A stretch of DNA of 64,000 bases from the NCBI GenBank assembly GCA_017163975.1, contig JAFFSR010000218.1, forward strand, positions 10,171,501 through 10,235,500, written 5' to 3'. The translations under genes were made by a program, and so were the position numbers. Under the pieces are notes generated by a model. It was not told the origin of the DNA, did not search any database, and saw only the letters and a program-made list of their open reading frames with translations. How positions within the stretch are numbered: the first letter of the stretch is position 1; every line of letters starts with the position of its first letter. This stretch comes from Anastatus disparis. Its lineage: Eukaryota > Arthropoda > Insecta > Hymenoptera > Eupelmidae. Below, one piece after another: positions 47,714 through 62,775 of the stretch.

Positions 47714-50221
47714 TTATTGTACATCTAACATAGCAGGTGGAATGCATACAAATTGTAATTCATTTCCTATATTTACAAGAACGAGCTTTCTTTTTATCTC
47801 GCTGACAGGTATATCACTTATCTTATATGAATTACCATCGATGACAAATATATGTTTTAATTTCACATCATTAACTTGTACATTATTCGTTTCTAGGTAT
47901 TTTACATGCAAAAACAATTATTTTCAATCAAAAAAAGTATTGTATCTGTACAATAGAATTATCACATAATTGAATTATTGTATTATCAGTTTTTTTTGGA
48001 CGATTGTATAAGACAGAATGAAATATTTTTTTACGAAAAATACATCTTAAATATTTATTTTCTGCTGACTGTTTCCCATCAATTGGGATTGTAGCATTCT
48101 CATTTGATTTTATATAATTTACAAGGAGTGGAAATTTAGACATTACAGTTTTACAAAATTTAGAGGATACAGTCATATCATTCATTTGCAAAACATTTAT
48201 TTCAAAAGTTGTTCTTTCAGTCAGTCTATCACATAACTGATCAGCGACTCCTTTTGGTCCAGTAATATAATTTTTCAAATGACCAATCTCACTTTCAAAG
48301 GAAAAGGCTGAAGTCGCCCAAAGTGGTCCACTTTTACGTACACTGTCACACAAATGTAATAGAGAATGCACGTTAAATGTCATGAATGCTGTTCCATACA
48401 ATTTTTCACAACTACTTACAAACTTGAGAAGATTTTGTTCACATACTAAAAGTTCTGTTTGGGAAATTTCAAGAGATAGTAAAGTGTTAATACTATCAAC
48501 GAAAAGAACAAATGATTCAAATGCTTCTTTTCAAGAATTCCTGAAAGACATGGTATGCTATAAAACAATAACCAATACAACCATTCAGCAGCTTTCCATT
48601 TACTTTTCTTTTTCAATATCGTTGGAAGGCGGTAGATTTCTTTCGTAGGTTTAATTTGTACCAAAAGATTGTCAATCATCGTTCGTTCGTGTTGTTTAAA
48701 ATGAAATTTATATCGTGTATTTGTCCATTCATCCCAAAGTTGTCTAACAACTCCAAGAAGAACCCCATGCATATATTCAATAGGAAAACCCCATACACAA
48801 TCAAAAAAAGGCAGAGTTTTGCATACTATTGATTGTCCTCTTACACCTTTGTATACTTTTTTTAGTTTTTCCGCTTCCATGGCGTCTTTTATAACATCAT
48901 CATGAGATCGTTGTACTAACGGATAATTATTAATTAGAGGATACCGCATAGCTTTCGCGTAATATAATCCGTTAATATAACACCAGTGACATCCATGATA
49001 ACCATTAAATTGAATACGACCAGCAATTATAGGACGAGCAACGGAGTCAACTGTAAAACATAAAGGCAAGAGAAAAATTTTTATTGTTTCACCATTATCT
49101 AGTTTTATTTTTATTCCACAATCGATAAATCTCTTAATTTGCATGAAAAACGTGCTTAGAAATAAATCCATAAGTTTGAAATTCGGTTCATGATTCGTGT
49201 AAAAAGCACCAGCCAACATAATTATTTTAAATCGCAAATGATCGGGTAGTTCATTTATTGACAACAAAATGCTCCACAAACTATATTTAGATTGCTGAAA
49301 TACGGCAGCACCATCACTATTTATGTTCATAGTTAAAACAATGTCATTTTTCTCTTTGGAATTGAAGAAATCATTTGTTTTATACAAAATACCGTCATGT
49401 ACATCACAAATATTTTTTTTTTTGTCAATATTTCTTCTACTTACATTTGATTTATCCACTAGATATTCTAATATATTTTTATTTTTTAGAATAGATGAGA
49501 GTTGATATTCGATATCAATATTAATAAAATAATTAGTATTACTAGTAGAGATTGTATATTGTTTGGAGCAGTCTTTACATAGTACCGATTTTTGTTTTAT
49601 TTTTGATTTTTCAATTGGTTCTTGTAGCGCTGTGTAACAATTTGTGCAATAAAAGGTGTATACTTTTTCATCTTTTCTTTGTAAAATTTTGCTGTATAGT
49701 ATTGACTAATGTTAAGTAATTTAAATTTAGGTCCAGCTAACAATTTTATTGACTCAAGAAGAGAATTTCTTGTTGATTTTGATAAATTATGTCGTAAGTA
49801 TATAGCTTGTACCATATTAAAAACGTCTTTGACTGTCATTGATGATTCTTCAAACATTATTAAGTTTAATACAGTGCTAATTTTTTCTGGCAAATGACAA
49901 TCATCAAATTCATTATCATCACTAACATATTCCTCATCAATTTTGTCGTTGGAAGGCTGTATAAATTCGTCAATAATTTCAAGTGTATCATCAAGAGTAC
50001 TATTACTATTTATAGATTCATCTTCATTTTCTTCTATAATTTTTTCCAATTCTTCATTTTCAACATCAGAAATATCCATCGATATCGATGATATACTTGG
50101 TACATCACTTTCATGATTATTTTCTATCAGTTGACTGTCAATAATTATTTTTTCCTCTGCTAACTCATTCTTTATAAATTCTTTATGTTCTTCAAAATTT
50201 TTTTTTCCCTAAAAATATCAT
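47714..50221 (-). CDS. CACTA/EnSpm-like transposase, unit 2 (frameshifted)
   Basis: Counterpart of 10,939-13,447. Breaks here are just after the start (extra T near 50,210), near 49,671 ('catcttttctttg' against 'catctttctctttg'), near 48,530 (one T short), and near 47,934 and 47,915. The junction broken in unit 1 near 12,090 is open here (EKLKKVYKGVRGQ), and the C-terminal junction at 48,030 is also open here. Domain content is the same: two C-x2-C pairs, NSDG, FTVDS and FSFESEIGHLK. Confidence 0.85.
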
Positions 50222-50397
50222 GTAAATTTTATAATAATGGTAATAATAATAATAATGGTGATAAGAATAATGATAATAATACTAATAATTGTGCGGATTA
50301 GAATAAGAATGGTGTAAGTAACATCAACAAAAAAATTTAGTTAGCGGTATATCTAGATATTTTTTAGCATTAATAAGATAGTCCAGGTGGGATCTGT

Positions 50398-53300
50398 ATT
50401 GGGATAGCTTTGTTAAGCTGGAGCCTAGATTTTTATTGGAATGTCTCCGAAATATTGTTACAAATAATAATTTTAATATGCGTCAGCTCAAAAACGTGTG
50501 TTAAATTCAGAAGAAATATTTAAGTGAAAAATTACATTTCTTTAGCGTTTTTTTTTTCTTTCAAGCCTGAATATCGATACGTATCACATCTACGTTAAAA
50601 ATGAATTAAAGTAAATTTATTTGCAATGAATTCTTAACGAAATATGTTAATCTGGTTAGTGAAAAAAAATTTTCCACGACATAATAATTAAAATTCGTGA
50701 AAATAGTACATTACGATACACGTGCTCTAAGTGGTCCTTTTTTACACGGCGTGCAGTTAGCGCCCGAGCGCAGCGAGGGTGCTATGCACGTCGTGTAAGA
50801 GGACCACTTCGAGCACACGTATCGTATATTATTTTATAGCACGTGTGAGATAAATTCGCCACACGTAATTAATACCCCAGAAAATCAATATTATCAAAAA
50901 CTATACACACCACGAATGATAATTCGTAAATAAAAACGAATTCTATATATCAGCAAAACTATGCACACCACGAATGATAATTCGTAAATAAAAACGAATT
51001 CTATATATCAGCAAAACTATGCACACCACGAATGATAAATCGAAAAAAGTAAAACTATTTATTATCAATGATAGACCCATCGCAAACAAAAACAAGCAAA
51101 AACGATATCAAAAATATTCTTAGATTGAGAAATTATATCAAATAAGTATTGATGTCAGTGATATTTTATTAATTAAATACAATATGATAAAAAGAGAACT
51201 TGCCGATTATTTAGATTTATGTATACACAGGTCAGACAAAGCAAAGCATCTAGTTTATTATTCGTACAGCTATCTCTTTCTTTCTCATTCTTAGGCCGTA
51301 CACACTGTACACGCATGCGCGCCGCTCACAGATGTTTTGTTTCGACAACTCACGGCACAACAGTAATTTATAAACTATAGTTTTGATTTTCTTGATGTTT
51401 TCAATTCTTTATATTTTTAAAGTATTTATATTTTTTGATTGATTTTCTACGTATTATCATGTGTGAAAAGACATTTCTACGTATTAATATATATACAAAG
51501 AGTGATTGTGATGCGTGATTTCGATATTACTTTTTTGAACAGTATAATAAAGTGCAAAATTTCTGACGGTAGTACTTTTTTACACAGTTCAAAAAAGTTG
51601 TATTTAGCTCCCGCTAAATGGTGTAGAAAACGAGAATTTAGCTCACGCAGTGCTATAAAAAATTTCAAAAAATGACCTTTTGGACAATTATCCGTAGGGA
51701 AATGAAGAAAGCATTTCATGTTTTTGAAATCGTGTCTAAAAAAACTTTAAGTTATCACGAAAAAAATGGCGTAAGTTAAAAGACGATATCTTTTATCGTT
51801 TTTGCACAATAATTTTGCAATTAAGGTCGTTCCAAAAAATCTGAAAATTTTAAAAATCTTGCTGACCGCTAAATACAAGCTTGTATTAGTCATTGATTTA
51901 CGTATAGAAGAGCATTCGTATTTACAAACCCATTTTGAAAAATTAAAATCGGTTAATTAGGAGTAGCTAGGGAATTTTTTGAAATTTTCGTTAGTTTTTC
52001 TTAATAAATAAATACAATATCTTCGCGAATTTTAAATCTATTGAACTGAAAATTTATATGCTAAAAGTACTCTACAAGACGCTTCTTTAAAAAAAAAGTT
52101 TAAATTAGTTGATTTGTTCTCGAGATATAGCTACTTAAAGTTGACGCATGTTTCTTAAAACAATTAAGAAACAATAAATAAAATTAAAATAACAACAATT
52201 AATAAACAATAAATAACGAATACCTTCGTTTTCGCAAATACTTTCCACGTTAATAATTACAAAACTTGAGCCAATTGCCACCTTAGAGAAAATTCACCTG
52301 GAAGACATACTTGTCGTACGAAAAGCAAGTAAAAGATAGCAGAGGGGATAAAAATTTTTTTAAAAACTGACCACGCGAGTAAAAGCACCTGAGCATTTGA
52401 AAATTTTCAATATCTCGGCTTCTAAACAACCGATTTTGACGTTTTTTTTTTAAACTGGGGTGCCGTTTGGCGAGGGATTCCAATATGAAACTTGTAATAA
52501 ATTATAATAATTTTTTAATAATGATGTACATTATATGTAGCAAATCTTAAAAATATAAGTAAGAAATAATTTTGTATACTACAGTATATTTCAAACAATA
52601 AGTTCTTTATAAATTATCTTCCGAAACGTAGCAAAATTTAAAAAATCAGCAATGTGCTCCACGAGAGTTATGATATGAATTTTAGCAGATGACTTACTTT
52701 TCAGCTGTGTGCGCTTGGACACGAAGATACTGTGTATACGCACTTAATTAACAAATGACAAATAACATTTCAAAATAAAATAATTTGAAATTACTCTTCG
52801 AAATTTTATTAAAGACTGTCTAAATTTTACTTTAAAACTTTGCCAATTTAAAAAAATGCATTTTGCATTTTCAAAATTCGCGTATAAAATTATTATAATT
52901 TTTTATTACAAGTTTCAATGAAACTGTTTCATATTGGAATCCCTAGCCAAACGGCACCCCAGTTTTTAAAAAACGTCAATACGGTTGTTTAGAAGCCGAA
53001 ATATTAAAGATTTTCAAACACTCAGATGCTTTTCGCGTGGTCAGTTATCTTTAATTTTTAATTTTTATACCCTCTGCTACCTCCCACTTACTTTTCATAC
53101 GACAGGTATATCTAACAGGTGAATTTTCTTTATGATGACGATTGGCTCAAGTTTTGACGTGAAAAGTATTTGAAGAAACGAAGGTATTCGTTAAAAAATG
53201 GGCCTCGTAGCATTAATTTTTAATTAAGAAACACGCGTCAACTAGCTGTATCTTGGGAACGAATGAACAATTTAAACTCTTTTTAAAGATGCGTCTTGCA

Positions 53301-53867
53301 GAGTACTTTTAGCATATAAATTTTCAATTCGATAGATTTAAAATTCGCGAAGATATTGTATTTATTTATCAAGAAAAAAACTAACAACAATTTCAAAAGA
53401 TTCCCTAGCCTCTTCTAATTAACTGATTTTAATTTTTTGAAATGGGTTCGAAAATATGAATGCTCTTCTATACGTAAAAAATCAGTGATAATTATTGTGC
53501 AAAAACGATAAAAGATATTTCTTTTCTAACTTACGCCATATTTTCGTGATAACTTGAAGTTTTCTTAGATACATTTTTAAAAGTATGAAATGCTTTTTTC
53601 ATTTCCCTACACGCAATTTATATATTTATTTATTTATTTAATTTACATATTTCGTTACGAAATTTTATTGCTAGTAAATTTACTTTAATTCATTTTTGAC
53701 GTAGATGTGATACGTATCGAGATATTCAGGCTTGAAAATAAACGTAATTTTCTACTTAAACATTTCTCCTGAATTTAGCACATGTTTTTGAGCTGACGCA
53801 TATCAAAATTCTCATTTGTAACAATATTCTGGAGACATTCCAATAAAAATCTAAACTCCGACTCGTA
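50398..53867. mobile_element. ~3.5 kb foldback element, unit 2
   Basis: Counterpart of 13,625-17,095. It includes the hairpin (50,705-50,830) and the 58 bp repeats (50,896-51,044) in the insertion within the left arm. No supported ORF. Confidence 0.8.
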
Positions 53868-54187
53868 GTGTCCAATTTGATCATTTTTTTACAGATCCCG
53901 ACTGAACTAAGAGACATTTTCTGAAATACTTTGCCTTTTTGCTCTTCTTGTTTAATATTAAAAGCAAAGAAGGCACAAAAATTTAGGTAATTAATTTATT
54001 TAAAATTTTTTGTCAATGTGACTTAGGCTACTCTCATTTAAACCCACACAATTATAATAGTACTAGTAATTATAAGCATCAATAATCAATAATTATCGAA
54101 CTGTAAAAATTAATTCCACATTTGAAATAATCTTTGGAATCCCTTAGATTATTTTAAAGTAAAGCTTAAAATTCATCGCGTGATTGA

Positions 54188-54220
<33 letters not shown>

Positions 54221-55201
54221 GATAATTCTTGCGAACATTTCAAATATTAAGATATCTTTTACAATATTGCAGCTATCGATTATTTATTATTATTTTCTAT
54301 TGATATTTCTTCTCTATTATTTATTATTAAGAGGGCCAACGAAATTGAATTATTAAAGTAAAAAACAATATATATTAAATAGTGCTTTTTTTTAAAATTT
54401 TGTCATAATATTTGCTATTTTATAAAAATAATTACCAATCTCCTCCAGCTTACGTCTTCTTTTCCTTGTTCTAGAATGCATATTTGATTTTTAATATGTT
54501 CACTGCTGATCTTGAATGCTATTTTTAATGTTTAGATTATCGATTTCGATTTTATAAAAAGTAATAACCTTTCACTGAAAAAAGAATATACTTTTAAGGT
54601 TAAAAAGTTCATAAAGAAAAAGAATTGCAAATAATATTTTATGAAATTTGAATTCACTCAAATCAACTAGTTGGATTCCATATCTCATTTAAATTAGATT
54701 ATAAGTCAATTATTTCAAAGTTTCTTTAATTCATATTGATTTTATTAAATTACTAAGTTTTATTAAATAAATAAAATAATACAATGGTGTTACCTGATTT
54801 TATATCAATATAATAGAAGTAAAATTTAATAGTAATATGTATTTTCTACACTTTTCTGCTGTTAGTTTGTGTATTAAAATTCTATATTTGTAAACATTAA
54901 AAATTTTCAAATACTATAAGATAAATATGCCCAACTCAATATTCAATCAAAATTGAATCACGAAAACAATTTTGTAGATACGAAGTTAAATCGTAATATA
55001 ATTATTTATTTATTTATCTTATTTATTAGTTTAAAAGCTAACATATGATCGAAAATTTTTAAATTATGTGCTTAGGCATAATAAACAATCTGAAGTAAGC
55101 AGAGACCTTTTGATGGTTTGGTTAATTGTCACATTTAAAAAAGTTTAAAATTATTCTCAAATAAATTTTATATTGAAAATTGAAAAAAAAATTTTTTAAA
55201 T

Positions 55202-58200
55202 ATGTTTGCAATAGTGCATTTCAAAGAGAAAAGTCGTAAGAGAAAATTTGATGTCGTGAAAACGAGTGACATTGGAAACTTTACGCAAAATTTTAAAAAT
55301 AAGAAGTTTCAAATTGCAACACCCGAAGGAAATAAGGAAGGAGTAATTTTAAAAACGGGAAGTAAGTAAAAATTTTTTTGTGTTTTATAATGTAAATACT
55401 CATTTATGTTTTTTTTGTTAGATAGATAGATAGATACTATTTATTGTATATCATATCATTATACAAAGGGCGTGTAATACAATTCATAAATATAATAATA
55501 AATATTGCACATAAACAATGTATAAATATAAAAATATTGCACATAAAACAATGTATAAATATAAAATATTGCACATAAAACAATGTATAAATACAAAATA
55601 TTGCAATTGATATCACAGTCAGTTACTAAACCTAATAATACTGAATAAGTAAGTCACAACAAAAGAAGTGATATCACAGATACAAAAAAATAGTAAAATA
55701 CACTAATTTCTTTGTTCTAATTTTTTTTTAATTTTTTCAATAAAAAAAAATGTTTTCAATTATTTTGATCTTGTACAAGTCTGTTAAGTGATTCTTGACG
55801 GACTTTAATTTTATCATTGATAAATAAAAATAATTAATCATTTTAATTATAAAGGTAATGAAGAGCAATTAATTAAGAAACTGAAAGAGGGTGAAGAAAG
55901 ATTACGTATTCCACGTTTAGATTTATGTTCAACAGCAAGTGATTTGACTGAAATGTTACCCAAAATTCCTGAGAAGGTTAGAGATTTTTAATAATATTTG
56001 TACTACCATTGTGATGCTTATGAGCAAGAGAAGTTTTCGGTATACTTATGAACAAAGTACATGTAACGTATAATGGTGCTTATATCAATCGACCGACAAT
56101 AGAATTCTAACTCGCATCATCGAAATACGAATCCAAGATTCTACCGATCAAGTCACCGAAAACTTTGGTTCATGAATATTATGAACTAATATTATTTTTT
56201 ATAAAGAAATTCTTTTCTTTTTTTAGAACGCTAAGAGCTCAAAAATGATAAAACAGGAGAAAATTGAAAAAACAAGTCAAAAACAAGAAAAAATTGTAAA
56301 TAAATTCTACAATATATGTTTCAATCTAAATATTCTTTTTAAATTAAAATATAAGTTTTTCTTTTAGGTTAAAGGCGCAATCAAGATCATTAAACAAGAG
56401 GTACTCAAAGGAGAAGAAAGGCTTAATGTGCAATCATATCAATCCAATATACCAGATTTAAGTATGAGTGAAAAGCAACAAGAATTACCAATACAAGTAA
56501 AAATAATTTAATTAAATAAAATATTAGCATGATTAAACGGAAAAACTAAGATTCAAAACGTGATCCTCTTTAATATAAGATAACTAAAAATTATGTGTTT
56601 ATGTTTTTAGGTACATGTGTATGTGTACATGTATATGTATGAGTGTATGGGTATGTATGTATATGACGAAATCAAAAAGATATGTACGAGAGAAAGAAAA
56701 ATAGTCTTAATTTTTTACTTTAATATAATAGTATTAATATTTTATGTGATTAAAATTTTTTCAAACGATTATTTTATATTTTATTAAAATTTAATTGTGA
56801 TTTACTGAGGTTGAAACTCCTGAGGTCGAATCTACTAAGGTTAAAATTGCTGAGATTGAAACTCCTGAGGTTGAAACTCCTGAGGTTGAAACTCCTGAGG
56901 TTGAAACACCTGAGGTTGAATCTACTGTGATTAAAACTGCTGAGGTTAAAACTACTGAGAAAGTACTAAAAAATAACATTCTCAAAATACGTTCTACATA
57001 CTCCAATCATGAACAAATGGCAGCTACAGGATCAAACGTGAGTACTTAAATGAATTGGAAAAAAAATAGTTCGAACTTATGAAAGTGTCGCTCAGTGATG
57101 GAAAGTTTTGATTTAGCTGGACATCAAGTAATTTCCAAAGTATTTCATTATGGTTAGCAATGATGATATTTTCGATCTTTATATTTGTATTGAATCGAAA
57201 ACATTTCGAAAAAGATATTACAATTAAAATATAACTCCAAGTTACAGGATCCATAACCCAAAGAAGTGATACTCTCCTTGTTAATATTTACCAGTAAAAT
57301 ATGTAATGACCAGCTAAATCGGGGTTTTTGACTACTGTGTGTCAAGTCTCTTTATTTTTTTTCTTATTCACATGCACAAACCTTGTACTCTATCAAATAT
57401 CAAAGAGAGAGTGATGTTTATAAGATAATCATAAGATTTATCGAGAAAATATTATGATTAATATTTGTTAAATATTTGTTAAGCAACAACATTTTTTTAA
57501 GTATTTTATCTTTTTTATTACCAGTAATAATCCGGTCGCTGACGACACTAGAATATAAAGTTTTAGATCGCCTCGGTAACTTTGCATTTTTTTAGTAGTT
57601 TTTTATGAGTAAAATTAGAATTTCTTGGTTACCGAACTCAAGTAGTGGTCGCTTTTTTGTTATAAACAATTTAATTATTTGTAAGGCTATAAAACATTAA
57701 TTATTGAAAATGCAGAGACGTTTTTAAAAGCAAAATTTTTTCTTATTAACAAAAAATCTGCTCTTTTTCAAATTTTCACGATATCTTAATTGTAACTTGA
57801 GATATAATAATTATAGAATTTTGTTATAACAAAATACGCTCCCCTCAAGCTCGACACTTCAGAACCAGAGATATATCGATTATAGTAAGTGTTCCGCGTG
57901 AGTGGAGCGCATTTTGTTATAAATAAATGTATAAATTGTGATATCTCAAGTTGCAAATAAGATATCGTGAAAATTTGAAATCGGACAGACTTTTATGTTA
58001 AAAAGGAACAATTTTACTCTTAAAAACGTCTCTGTATTTTTAATAGTTAATGTTTTATGGCATTATAAATAATTAAACTATTCATTACAATAAAACGACT
58101 ATCAGTTGAGCTCGGTAATCAAGAAATTCTTATTTTACTCATAAAAACTATTAAAAAATGTAAAGTTACCGATGGGACCTAAAACTTTATACTCTAGTGC

Positions 58201-61200
58201 CGTCAACGCCCAGACTATAAGGTTTACATGTTATATTTCAATAAAATGTAATTGTCATTTAGAGCACAGATGAAGTTAAAACTACTGACAAAGTACGAGA
58301 AGAAAATAAAATATTTGAAACACGTTTGACTAATCTCAATTTTGAAAAACAAACGGCAACTACAGGATCAAACGTAAGTAACAAAAGTATTTTAAGAATT
58401 TGATCTTATTTCTTATTATTAATTTTTAATAAATATAAAATTATTATTGTGATTCCTTTTTCTGCAATGCATCAGAATAATATTCATTGTTATCTATTAC
58501 TCAAATATAAAGAAAAGAAAGTAATGATCTTACATTAATTGGTGAATTATTGAATATTTGAAAAATATAAATCAATGGCCTCTCTTTGAATTATAATAAA
58601 TTTACGATGAATTATTTAAATGTCGCAATGTATATGCTCAAAAATATAATTATTTTTCAAACGTTTAACTTCCCTTTTCACTAAAAATTTCGTTTCCATT
58701 TGAGGGGTCGCGTGTAATAAGGATCTAACTCGAGTTAGGCCCCTTTTTGAAATTATAATTGAAAATGTATCTAGGAGATATTCTTTATATGTTTATAAAA
58801 TATAGAAGAATAAAAACGTGTCTCTGTATGTTTAAATGATACAGAACATACAAGAAGGGACTAACTTAAATTATGCAACATTTTCATTATTTCAAATTTC
58901 CCGAAAAAATCGTACTCTAAAAAATTTAGTACTCGAAAAAAATACGAACAACGCGAGTGATTCGAATTACTCGGATGGCTCGAGTTACTCGATGGATTCA
59001 TGTTACTCGAATATAATACTCGACTCGACTCAAAGTTAGTTTAAAATAAGTTATTCCAATATTCTTTCTGAATAGACGGATAAACAGAATTCACAGCAAG
59101 TTAATGAAAAAAGAAAGTAAAAAAATCATTTTTTCCGTATAAAAAAGAACTAATTACTACATAATAATATAATCTAGTTGTTTGAGTTATTCGAGTAGTT
59201 CGGTTCATTCGAGTTACTCGAGTCATTCGGGTAACTCGAGTTATTTGAGTAGTTCATATTTTTTTGAGTAACACGATAAATTCGAGTAACACGATAAATT
59301 CGAGTAACTCGAAAAGTTCGAGTTAATACTCGACTCGGGCGAGGTCGAATCGAGTAATTTGTTCGAGTTACTCGTAGTTCAAGCTACTCGCATACCCTTA
59401 GCTTGCATATGTATTGTGATTGGTTAGTTTGTACTATAGATATCAATATTTCAATGACATTTGCTTTTAATGTTGATCGCCAACATACACTATTTTTCAA
59501 TATTCTGAATTTATACATAAAAAATATTTTTTGACACAAAGTGCGTAAAATTGCACATCAAGAATTCGGCTGCGTTTCATTATATGCAATTTTACGCACA
59601 CCGTGTCAAAAAATTGTTCATAAGAGCCTGAATAAAATCTTGAATAAAAACATTTTTGAGAGGGGGGGACTTGCCGCTAAAGTTTTAGTAGTAAAATAAT
59701 TATCTAATTAATTTATCAGCTGAATCTTATCTTTTGCTTCTCAGAATGACCAAATTAAAGAATTGAAAAGTATAATTGTTCAAAAAAATAAATTAATTAA
59801 AGACCTTCGAGCCAAAGTGGAGACTTTACAAAATCTTAGAGATGACGATGCTCATCAGATACGTGATTTATCGAAAACTAATATCGATCTTCAAGCAGAA
59901 GTCATAAACCATTTTGAATGTATTAAAGGTAATAAAAAAACGTGTAAATGAAGAGCTTAGCAGAAAAGCTTTTTTATTATAAAAAAAATAGAAATTATTA
60001 TTTTAACCCTTTCAGTCACAAATTTATTCTGTAAGTTCTATTTTTTCGAAAGCTTCCTGTAAGTTTTCGAAAAGATTAAATGAAATATTACAGAAATGTT
60101 CTTGAGAAGATTACTTTATATCTTCCAAGAAGCTTCCAATAACGTTTTATGAAAGATCCCATCTAAACTTCCTGCAGCTTTCCATATAATATTACTGTAA
60201 GGATATATACATGGAAAGTTACGAGTATATTGTTTGGAAGATTTCAAAATCTGAGATTAGGCACATAAGTAGATTTTAATTCAAATAAAGCACAGTTAAA
60301 TTTTGATTAACTTTTAGAGCATGAAAAAAATTACAAGCATTTTAATTTTAATTTTTTAACACGCGTTTTATATCTATATATAGTGTATATATAGTTATAT
60401 ATTGAGTCTAAGACGTTTATATCGTTTCAAACTCGATACTAAAAAATCTATTCTTTAGTTCTTTAATTAATTTCGTGTTAAATTTAATCAAATTTAATCG
60501 GATTCGCTGTCGATGTCTAACTGAGTTTTTTGTTATTTATTCGAGTATTAATAGTTGCATCTGCAAATTAAGCGTTGAATGCAATAGATTAAATATTATT
60601 ATCATGAATATTTACACACAAAAAAAAATTATTAATATATTCTTACTGTAATATACTGTGGAAGGCTGCATTAAGTATTTAATGAAATGTTTACAAAACG
60701 TTACTGGATGCTTCTTGGAAGATATAAAGTAATCTTTCCAAAAATATTCCTGAAACGTTCCATTTAATCTTCCAGCAATCTTAGTGGAAGCTTCTTGCAC
60801 TTTTTCCTGGAAGCTTGCATGGAGTATTTTTAAAACCTCACAGTGACCTTTCCTAAAAGGTTCTTGTAATATTCCTAAAATGCTTTTGTACTGGCTTTCA
60901 TAAAAGTTAAAAGATATCTATTTTTGCCTTATAAAAGTTCATATTGAATTTTCAAATTCTTATAGTCTTTTTCTCCTTATTCTTTTTGATGACCAAATAT
61001 TTTTAAAAGTTCTGAAAAAGTTGGCCACTTATATACTGTTTATGACATTTTTTACTGATTCTAATTTTTTATTTATAAAAAATCGCTGATATCACTTTAA
61101 TATCACATCCCCTTTTATTAAAAATAATGGCAAAATTCATGTGCAATTCGAACGCGATATGATTGGTTGAAAGTGTCGTCATGCTACATTTTGTTTTATT

Positions 61201-62715
61201 CATATTTAATTTTATAAGGTCATGCTTTGATATGAGAATTAAAAGCAATGTTAATTTGAGCATAGCACGCGTCGAATCTAGTTTAATATTTTTATATTAA
61301 TACATTCATATTTTGCAATATTGATTATTTAGATATTCTCCGAGACTTGATGCAAGCAAATCCAAGAATTACGTCTGCTGATGGATGCTATCCCAGTGTA
61401 GGCTTTGTAGATAGAAAGAATTTTTCGGTAAAATAAATAAATAAATAAAACATATAATACATATCCATTTACGTGCCGAGTTGATATAAAATTTTATTCG
61501 AATTATCAAAGGTGCATATTGGTAAAGGAGTGTGGCTACAAGAAAATCACTGGAATTATTGCTTTGGATTACTCGATCCGAAAGCTTTTATTCGAGAGAT
61601 GTCCCGGTACGTTTTCACCATTCCTATATTGTTCCTATATTGAAATCCAGCACCATCACTGGTCGAGTTTCGAACCGTAATTTAAAAAGTCAACCCACTA
61701 AAAAATGGGAAAAATTGGATTCCAACAAAGTAGAAGCTATTAGAGGTAACAAAAAAAAATCGTCGATATCTTTGTATTTGTGCTAAAATTTTTGGTGCTA
61801 ATTAGCAACGGAAGTTTATCGGTGTATCTGTACACAAAGCACATGTAACGTATAGTGATTTTTGTATCAACTGGCTAAAACAAGGATCAGAACTCGAACC
61901 AACGAGTATGAGAATCTATCACTCTGCTGACCGATCTATTCATTTATTTATGAAATTTGTGTTTAATTTTGTAGTTTTAAAAATTTATAACTTTTTTTAA
62001 ATCTAACGCTTCAATGACTTTAATTACAATCATATTAATTTCTTTATCAGCTTATTGTCTAAGGGTCTTCTAGGCGAAAAATTTTGCAAAATGTACAAAT
62101 TTACGATTTCATTTACAATTTTATACAATAATTGATTTTGTTTATAATTATTTATAGTTATTTATAATCATTTACAGTTAAAAATCGCTATATCTAATTA
62201 CACTGTTGAAAAAAACATGAATTTAATGCAAATTTAATGCAAAACTGGAGGTTTACTTCAAGCGTGTACATAAAAATTTAATTTTACCGTAATTTTAATG
62301 CAAAATTGCATAAAAATTAATAATTTCACCATAATTTTAATGTTAAATTGCATGAAATGCAATAATATGCAATAAAGTAAATATAGAAATTTCATAAATA
62401 TACTGGAAGCAAAATTCAATTTTTTTTAACAGTGTATTTACAGTTATTTAAATTTTAAAATCTGTGAATAATTAGTTGTTATTTTGAGTTACTTGCAGTT
62501 ATTGTAAATTATTTACATAAAAAAATAATTTTAAATAATTTTTTTTTTAAATGTTTTCCACACTTATTTATTTATTTATAATTATTTACAGTAATTATTT
62601 GCAAGTGAGATTGTACCGTAAAAAATAAAATTTATGCTATGTAAAATTTTCTTTCGTTTCTTAATCGTAGTGTACCAAGTAAGAGAGAAATACAACAATA
62701 ACAATAATTAAAATA

Positions 62716-62775
<60 letters not shown>
